The notes under the pieces: generated by a model
Databases searched by the model: none
The model's input: only the letters and a program-made list of their open reading frames with translations
Told to the model about the DNA's origin: nothing
Assembly: GCF_049844995.1 (NCBI RefSeq)
Contig: NZ_JBNCMC010000005.1
Span: forward strand, 116,413 to 180,412
Origin: Luteimicrobium sp049844995
GTDB taxonomy: Bacteria > Actinomycetota > Actinomycetes > Actinomycetales > Cellulomonadaceae
Direction of reading: 5' to 3'
Length of the DNA stretch: 64,000 bases
Made by a program: the position numbers and the translations under genes
Shown here: positions 61,101 to 64,000 of the stretch, piece by piece
How positions within the stretch are numbered: the first letter of the stretch is position 1
Layout: each line of letters opens with the position of its first letter

Positions 61101-63528
61101 GGCATGGAGTGGTGCCCTGGCAGCAGGCGACACCGCGACCATCACGTACTCGGTCACCGTGAACGACCCGGTGTCCGGTGACGGCACGCTGACCAACGCC
61201 GTCGTCGGGCCGGACGAGTCGAACTGTGACGCCGACGCGACGCCGGCCGACCCGGACTGCGGGACGGTGAACCCCGTCAAGGCGTTGGAGATCACCAAGA
61301 CGGCCGACCCGTCGGGCGAGGTCACCCCGGGCTCGAAGGTGACCTACACCGTGACGGTGAAGAACACGGGTGGCGTCGACTACACCGCCGACGACTCGGC
61401 GTCGTTCTCCGACGACCTCACCGAGGTGCTCGGCGACGCGACGTACGACGACGACGCGAGCGCCGACGTCGGGACGGCGAGCTACGCCGAGCCGACGCTC
61501 TCGTGGTCCGGCGCGCTCGCGGCTGGCGCCACGGCGACGATCACGTACACCGTGACCGTGAACGACCCACCGTCGGGCGACGGGACGCTGACCAACGCGG
61601 TCGTCGGGCCGGACGAGTCGAACTGTGACACCGGCGCGGACCCGGCCGACCCGGACTGCGGCACCGTGACGCCGGTGCGTGCCCTGGAGATCACGAAGAC
61701 CGCGGACCCGTCGGGCGAGGTCACTCCGGGTTCGACCGTGACGTACACGGTCAAGGTCACGAACTCCGGCCAGGTCGACTACACGGCGGACGACCCGGCG
61801 ACGTTCTCCGACGACCTGACCGAGGTGCTGGACGACGCGACGTACGACGACGACGCGAGCGCCGACGTCGGGACCGCGAGCTATGACGCCCCGAACCTCT
61901 CCTGGTCCGGCGCGCTCGCCGCGGGCGACACCGCGACGATCACCTACTCGGTGACGGTCAACGACCCGGACACGGGTGACGGAACGCTGACGAACGCGGT
62001 CGTCGGGCCGGACGAGTCGAACTGCGACGCCGACGCGACGCCGGCCGACCCGGACTGCGACGCCACGAACCCGGTCAAGGCGCTGCAGCTCGTGAAGACG
62101 TCCGACTCGGACGGCGACGCGAAGCCCGGCGACACCGTGACGTACACGGTCGAGGTCACGAACACCGGCCAGGTCCCGTACACCGCCGACGACCCGGCGA
62201 CGTTCACCGACGACCTCACCGACGTCCTCGACGACGCGACCTACAACGCCGACGCCGCTGCGTCGTCGGGCACGGCGAGCTACGACGCGCCGAAGCTGGC
62301 CTGGTCGGGCGCGCTCGCGCCGGGGGAGAAGGCGACGGTCACGTACTCGGTGACCGTGGACGACCCCGACACGGGCGACGGTCGGCTGTTCAACGTCGTG
62401 ATCGGGCCTGACGAGTCGAACTGCACCGACCCCGAGTCCACGGACCCGAACTGCGTCGAACCGGACCCGGTGAAGCAGCTGGAGATCGCCAAGACGGCCG
62501 ACCCGTCCGGGCCGGTGACGGTCGGCGACAAGGTCACGTACACCGTGAAGGTCACCAACACAGGGACGGCCGACTACACGGCCGACGACCCGGCGACCGG
62601 GACGGACGTCATGACTGGCGTGCTCGACGACGCCACCTACGACGACGACGTCGCCGCCGACACCGGGAAGGCCACCTTCGACGCGGGTCAGGTCGCGTGG
62701 AGTGGTGCCCTACCTGCGGGCGACACCGCCACGATCACGTACTCGGTCACGGTGAACGACCCGATGACGGGTGACGGGACGCTGGCGAACGCGGTGCTCG
62801 GCCCGGAGGAGTCGAACTGCCCCGTGGCCATGCCGACGGGCGGACGCGGGAAGTCCGTGCCCGCAGGGGTGCGGTCGGCCGCGATCCCGCCGATGCCCGA
62901 GGGTTGCCAGGTGGTGACGCCGGTGCGCGCGTTCGAGGTGTCGAAGACGGTGGACAAGACCACCGTCGACCCGGGTGACGAGGTCACGTACACCGTGACC
63001 GTGAAGTCGCTGGGGACCGCGTCGTACACCGACGACGTGCCGGCGTCCTTCACGGACGACCTGTCGCAGGTGCTGGACGACGGCGCGGTGACCGGCGGCC
63101 CGACGACGTCGGCCGGGACGGCGGACGTCGCGAAGCAGACGTTGTCGTGGTCCGGCCCGCTGCCGGTGGGCGGGACGGTGACGGTCACGTACGTGGTGAC
63201 GGTCGACGACCCGGACAGCGGGGACGGCGAGCTGGTCAACGTGGTGAGCCCGGGCGACGGGTCCGGTGGCATGTGCGTGAGCGACGGCGACTGCACGACG
63301 CACACGGACGTCACGCCGCCGGTCACACCGACGCCGACACCGTCGGGAACGACGATGCCTACGCCCACGACGCCTGGGCCGACGCCGGGTCCGACGTCGA
63401 CGACGGGCACCGGTTCGCTGGCGACCACGGGCTCCGGCCCGACCGCGACGCTGGTGGGGCTCGCCCTGCTCGCGATCGCCCTGGGCGCGGTGCTCTACGG
63501 CCTCGGCTGGCGTCGTCGTCGGGGGTGA
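55129..63528 (+). CDS. Giant LATTG-anchored surface protein with GEVED region and 17 DUF11-type repeats
   Basis: 2,799 residues. GGAGG stands 5 nt before ATG 55129. Signal peptide about 1-47. The N-terminal domain (about 48-260) has paired Cys. A GEVED-type region starts at DFGDAPASYG (262) and runs through DGQDDEDAING to about 455. Seventeen tandem repeats of about 130 residues follow (about 460-2730), each LEITKTADPxGxVxPGDxVT ... WSGxLxxGDTATITYSVTV ... VVGPxESNC. A Thr-Pro linker, LATTG (about 2763), membrane helix and WRRRRG end it. It should form a long stalk on the cell wall. Repeats are very similar at DNA level, so length may vary between strains. Confidence 0.9.
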   Translation: MGMRARRSGRRRGQRLTASVATFALVGASVVAVSAAVDVATAPDASATFATGGAGLYKGSIDWFDLGTDGVAIQNGASHTNTRTIGDHELATTCTVNNIDGAIQTYRSGDYHGDAFDDLYNVGGADDANTLVAGIANAENAATVSFDFSCGVTFDGAPLQVGGLVFADAESSNLDQGEYVAAKTTQDVTWRVIDRYRNCDTSVEAWLENDRLQLGPDGTQCSQVNDTNGPTAVGFMQGATSATVQLHGGGTSAVAVGVVLQADFGDAPASYGEAGALEEPEWTGGVIEPNTVDTQTNVSDDSFTLGTPTLPAIGLGATVDSDATYLASADASGDDKDGQDDEDAINGTPTYGTTWGDTVTQDVVCRSDADDPGYVTGWIDWNANGAFDPGEASDTVACSGGSATLSWTVPDDAVDSPADHATFLRLRIAPDQADSANATGIVQGGEVEDHRVVVDVPNPGLTITKTADPAGPVVAGDTVDYTITVKNTGEVAYTADDPATFSDDLTDVLDDATYTKDAKADVGDVSYAEPTLSWSGPLAVGDTATITYSVTVNDPDDGDGSLTNTVVGPAESNCAQGADDPDCSADVLVRDLEITKTADTEGPVERGGTITYTVTVENTGAAPYTADDPATFTDDTHDLASDAPYNGDAKADVGTVDDSGMPDELTWSGPLEPGQKATITYSVTVAQNAKDGASLDNSVFGPPESNCLDVADCRVRIPVTAKPGLDIAKTSDAGATVSPGDKVTYTVKVTNTGNTTYTADDPATFTDDLSNVLDDATYDDASTDVGTTSYTEPTLSWSSGDANFAPGDTATITYAVIVLDPAASDGDGTLTNTVVGPDESNCADGSDDADCSTDVPVQALHIVKSSDGSGSAKPGDTVTYTVTVENTGQVPYTADDPATFDDDLADVIDDATYNDDASADIGTASYSAPTLSWSGALEPGAKATITYTVTVNDPDTGDGRLFNVVVGPDESNCTDPASTDPDCVEPDPVKKLEITKTAAPTGPVNPGDTVTYTIKVTNTGGASYTATDPATFTDDLTKVIDDATYDDDAAATSGDVSYAQPTLSWSGGLEPGDSATITYSVKVNDPVSGDGTLDNAVVGPPESNCDDGTETGCTTDVPVQALQITKTADPTGDVAPGDKVTYTVTVKNQGAVDYTADDPATFSDDLTEILDDARYDDAAASSGQVTYVQPTLSWSGALAAGDTATVTYSVIVNDPVSGDGTLTNAVVGPPESNCDADATPADPDCGTVNPVRALQITKTANPSGEVTPGDTVTYTVTVTNTGGADYTADDPATFSDDLTSVLDDATWNDDADASSGTASYTEPTLSWSGALAAGDTATVTYSVTVNDPVSGDGTLTNAVVGPDESNCDPASVPVDADCSTVVPVRAFKLVKSSDTDGSSNPGDTVTYTITVTNTGQVPYTDADPAEFSDDLSDVLDDATYNGDADASVGTASYAEPTLSWSGALAPGATATITYTVTVNDPDTGDGKLFNVVVGPDESNCTDPDSEDPDCVEPNPVRGLHVAKTSDASGPVHPGDTVTYTVTVENTGNVDYTADDPASFTDDLSKVIDDATYNDDAAATAGTASYAEPTLSWSGALAAGATATITYSVTVNVPVSGDGDLANAVVGPDESNCDADADPADPDCSTDVPVQALEIAKTADPTGDVAPGGTVTYTVTVKNNGSVDYTDDAPATFSDDLSEVIDDATYDGDASATVGEVSYAEPTLSWSGALAAGDTSTVTYSVTVNDPLTGDGTLTNAVVGPDGSNCVADADGNLPADCVVPLPIRALQITKTADPSGQVVPGGKVTYTVKVTNTGAVPYTNLNAAAFSDDLTEVLDDATYDGDATASSGTASYTEPTLAWRGSLAPGETATITYSVTVNDPDTGDGTLTNAVVGPPESNCVADDDGNLPAECQVPVEVRQLEITKTADPTGTVSPGDKVTYTVKVTNTGGADYTADAPATFSDDLTKVLDDATYDDDAAASAGDVTYAEPQLAWSGALAAGDTATITYSVTVNDPVSGDGTLTNAVVGPDESNCDADATPADPDCGTVNPVKALEITKTADPSGEVTPGSKVTYTVTVKNTGGVDYTADDSASFSDDLTEVLGDATYDDDASADVGTASYAEPTLSWSGALAAGATATITYTVTVNDPPSGDGTLTNAVVGPDESNCDTGADPADPDCGTVTPVRALEITKTADPSGEVTPGSTVTYTVKVTNSGQVDYTADDPATFSDDLTEVLDDATYDDDASADVGTASYDAPNLSWSGALAAGDTATITYSVTVNDPDTGDGTLTNAVVGPDESNCDADATPADPDCDATNPVKALQLVKTSDSDGDAKPGDTVTYTVEVTNTGQVPYTADDPATFTDDLTDVLDDATYNADAAASSGTASYDAPKLAWSGALAPGEKATVTYSVTVDDPDTGDGRLFNVVIGPDESNCTDPESTDPNCVEPDPVKQLEIAKTADPSGPVTVGDKVTYTVKVTNTGTADYTADDPATGTDVMTGVLDDATYDDDVAADTGKATFDAGQVAWSGALPAGDTATITYSVTVNDPMTGDGTLANAVLGPEESNCPVAMPTGGRGKSVPAGVRSAAIPPMPEGCQVVTPVRAFEVSKTVDKTTVDPGDEVTYTVTVKSLGTASYTDDVPASFTDDLSQVLDDGAVTGGPTTSAGTADVAKQTLSWSGPLPVGGTVTVTYVVTVDDPDSGDGELVNVVSPGDGSGGMCVSDGDCTTHTDVTPPVTPTPTPSGTTMPTPTTPGPTPGPTSTTGTGSLATTGSGPTATLVGLALLAIALGAVLYGLGWRRRRG
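56508..63330 (+). repeat. 17 tandem coding repeats of about 400 nt (DUF11-type)
   Basis: Units share TCGTGGTCCGGCGCGCTCGC-like and GTCGTCGGGCCGGACGAGTC-like blocks. Units 4, 8 and 15 share a distinct ending (SNCTDP...DPDCVEP or similar), and units 10 and 11 share DGNLPA-, so blocks have been copied within the array. Boundaries are approximate. Confidence 0.85.
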
Positions 63529-63587
63529 GGTCGCGTTCGCCGACGGTGACGCTGTGTTCGCCGGGGGTGACGTCGCGTTCGCCGACG
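63525..63587 (+). repeat. Three tandem 21-nt repeats starting on the DUF11 gene stop codon
   Basis: Units at 63525, 63546 and 63567 each begin GTGA and contain GTTCGCCG; the first includes the TGA stop of the giant gene. A diverged fourth follows at 63588. They match the units at 38.7-38.9 kb. Confidence 0.8.
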
Positions 63588-63796
63588 GTGACGCGGCGGG
63601 CTTCGTGACGTGACCCCTGGCTCGTGGGGTCCGGTGGCTCGCCGGGCGACGAGCGGCCGGGTCCGCGGCGCAGACGCCGGACGCTGAACGGTCGGCGAGC
63701 GTGTGCCCGCGCGAGCGCGCTGCAGGTCCAGCCCGCGCGTCGAAACGGCCGAGATTTGGCGGGCTCCATTGCTTGCGGGACGGACCGCTCCTCCCA

Positions 63797-63802
63797 TAGA
63801 AT
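63797..63802 (+). promoter_or_regulatory. -10 box TAGAAT of the right-edge gene
   Basis: TAGAAT is followed by 7 nt and ATG 63810, giving a leaderless transcript. Its last base is shared with the SOS box. Confidence 0.55.
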
Positions 63803-63817
63803 CGAACACATGTTCGA
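63802..63817. promoter_or_regulatory. LexA (SOS) box TCGAACACATGTTCGA
   Basis: It matches the actinobacterial LexA consensus TCGAAC-N4-GTTCGA exactly. It overlaps the -10 box and the start codon at 63810, so LexA would block initiation directly. Confidence 0.85.
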
Positions 63818-64000
63818 ACGCGAGGGTGGTCAGGCCGGCTCTCGGGCTGCCCTTCCCACGTCCGCCGACGACCCGGGACGCCCCGAACAGGTCCTCGCAC
63901 CGAACCTTCGGTCCGGTCGGGCGGTGTCGCTGCTCGAGCTCACGTTCGCTGACCTGATCGCCGGGCTCGTCGACGTCGTCACAGAACCTGCCGCTGTGAC
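63810..64000 (+). CDS. SOS-controlled gene, probably a 13E12/DUF222 HNH endonuclease (partial, N-terminus only)
   Basis: 63 codons are visible before the right edge. The residues (MFEREGGQAGSRAALPTSAD, later SLLELTFADLIAGLVDVV) are a polar start then a helix. No catalytic domain is in view. Assignment rests on context: a leaderless start inside an SOS box is typical of the 13E12-repeat (DUF222 plus HNH) genes of actinobacteria. Other LexA-regulated genes are possible. Confidence 0.5.
   Translation, partial: MFEREGGQAGSRAALPTSADDPGRPEQVLAPNLRSGRAVSLLELTFADLIAGLVDVVTEPAAV

Noticed and set aside
56508..63330. Long tandem repeats considered as CRISPR or satellite DNA
   Set aside because: Units of about 400 nt are in frame and code for a conserved domain; there are no short identical repeats with unique spacers.

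Overview
The window is about 64 kb of very GC-rich chromosomal DNA with strong G/C third-position bias, many GTG starts and close gene packing. Secreted glycan-active enzymes, LAxTG-anchored surface proteins, leaderless TANNNT promoters and an SOS box of actinobacterial type point to an actinobacterium, most likely Micrococcales near Cellulomonas, Cellulosimicrobium or Isoptericola (inference from content, no database search). No rRNA, tRNA, CRISPR array, prophage or insertion sequence was recognised.

Region 1 (1-11.7 kb). The left edge cuts a NarL-type histidine kinase. A DUF6069-like membrane protein and a tandem GNAT acetyltransferase follow, then a complete beta-1,4-galactan utilisation locus. 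The secreted GH53 endogalactanase and cytoplasmic GH42 beta-galactosidase run leftward. The lipoprotein solute-binding protein, two permeases and a LacI regulator run rightward. Three LacI-type half-symmetric sites sit in the divergent promoter. No transporter ATPase is present, so a shared MsiK-like ATPase elsewhere is likely.

Region 2 (11.7-31.3 kb). This is a mixed housekeeping and accessory stretch: an S4 RNA-binding protein, ilvE, a kinase/regulator pair next to an FtsX-type ABC exporter, a large secreted subtilase, a pterin-dehydratase-like/VOC fusion, a VOC protein, a DUF1254/DUF1214 protein, endonuclease IV, and three regulator/enzyme pairs (TetR with an MFS pump, MarR with an alpha/beta hydrolase, TetR with an SDR-esterase operon). 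Each pair has a dyad in its divergent intergenic region.

Region 3 (31.3-44.3 kb). This is the most unusual part: a block of small stress-associated proteins (DUF1269, SHOCT, DUF6325, DUF7144, universal stress protein) mixed with ion channels and transporters (ClC, SulP, MscS, two-TM K+ channel, CDF, GAP family) and a large MalT-like regulator. Four copies of a 17-nt dyad, TCATCC-N5-GGRTGA, sit at a constant spacing (about -42) from five predicted starts covering ten of these genes. This looks like one co-regulated membrane/ion stress module.

Region 4 (44.3-64 kb). A beta-helix surface protein with a C-terminal LATTG anchor is followed by two tandem 629-residue alkyl sulfatases (a recent duplication that includes their upstream regions), a PH-domain membrane protein, and a divergent pair of LAxTG-anchored repeat proteins: a seven-repeat SpaA-like protein and a 2,799-residue protein with 17 DUF11-type repeats. 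The right edge cuts a gene whose leaderless start codon lies inside a perfect SOS box, probably a 13E12/DUF222 HNH endonuclease.

Two short repeat families recur. One is a 42-nt palindrome (five copies) in gene-end intergenic spaces. The other is a 21-nt unit that begins on the stop codon of two genes, with related sequence just after a third.
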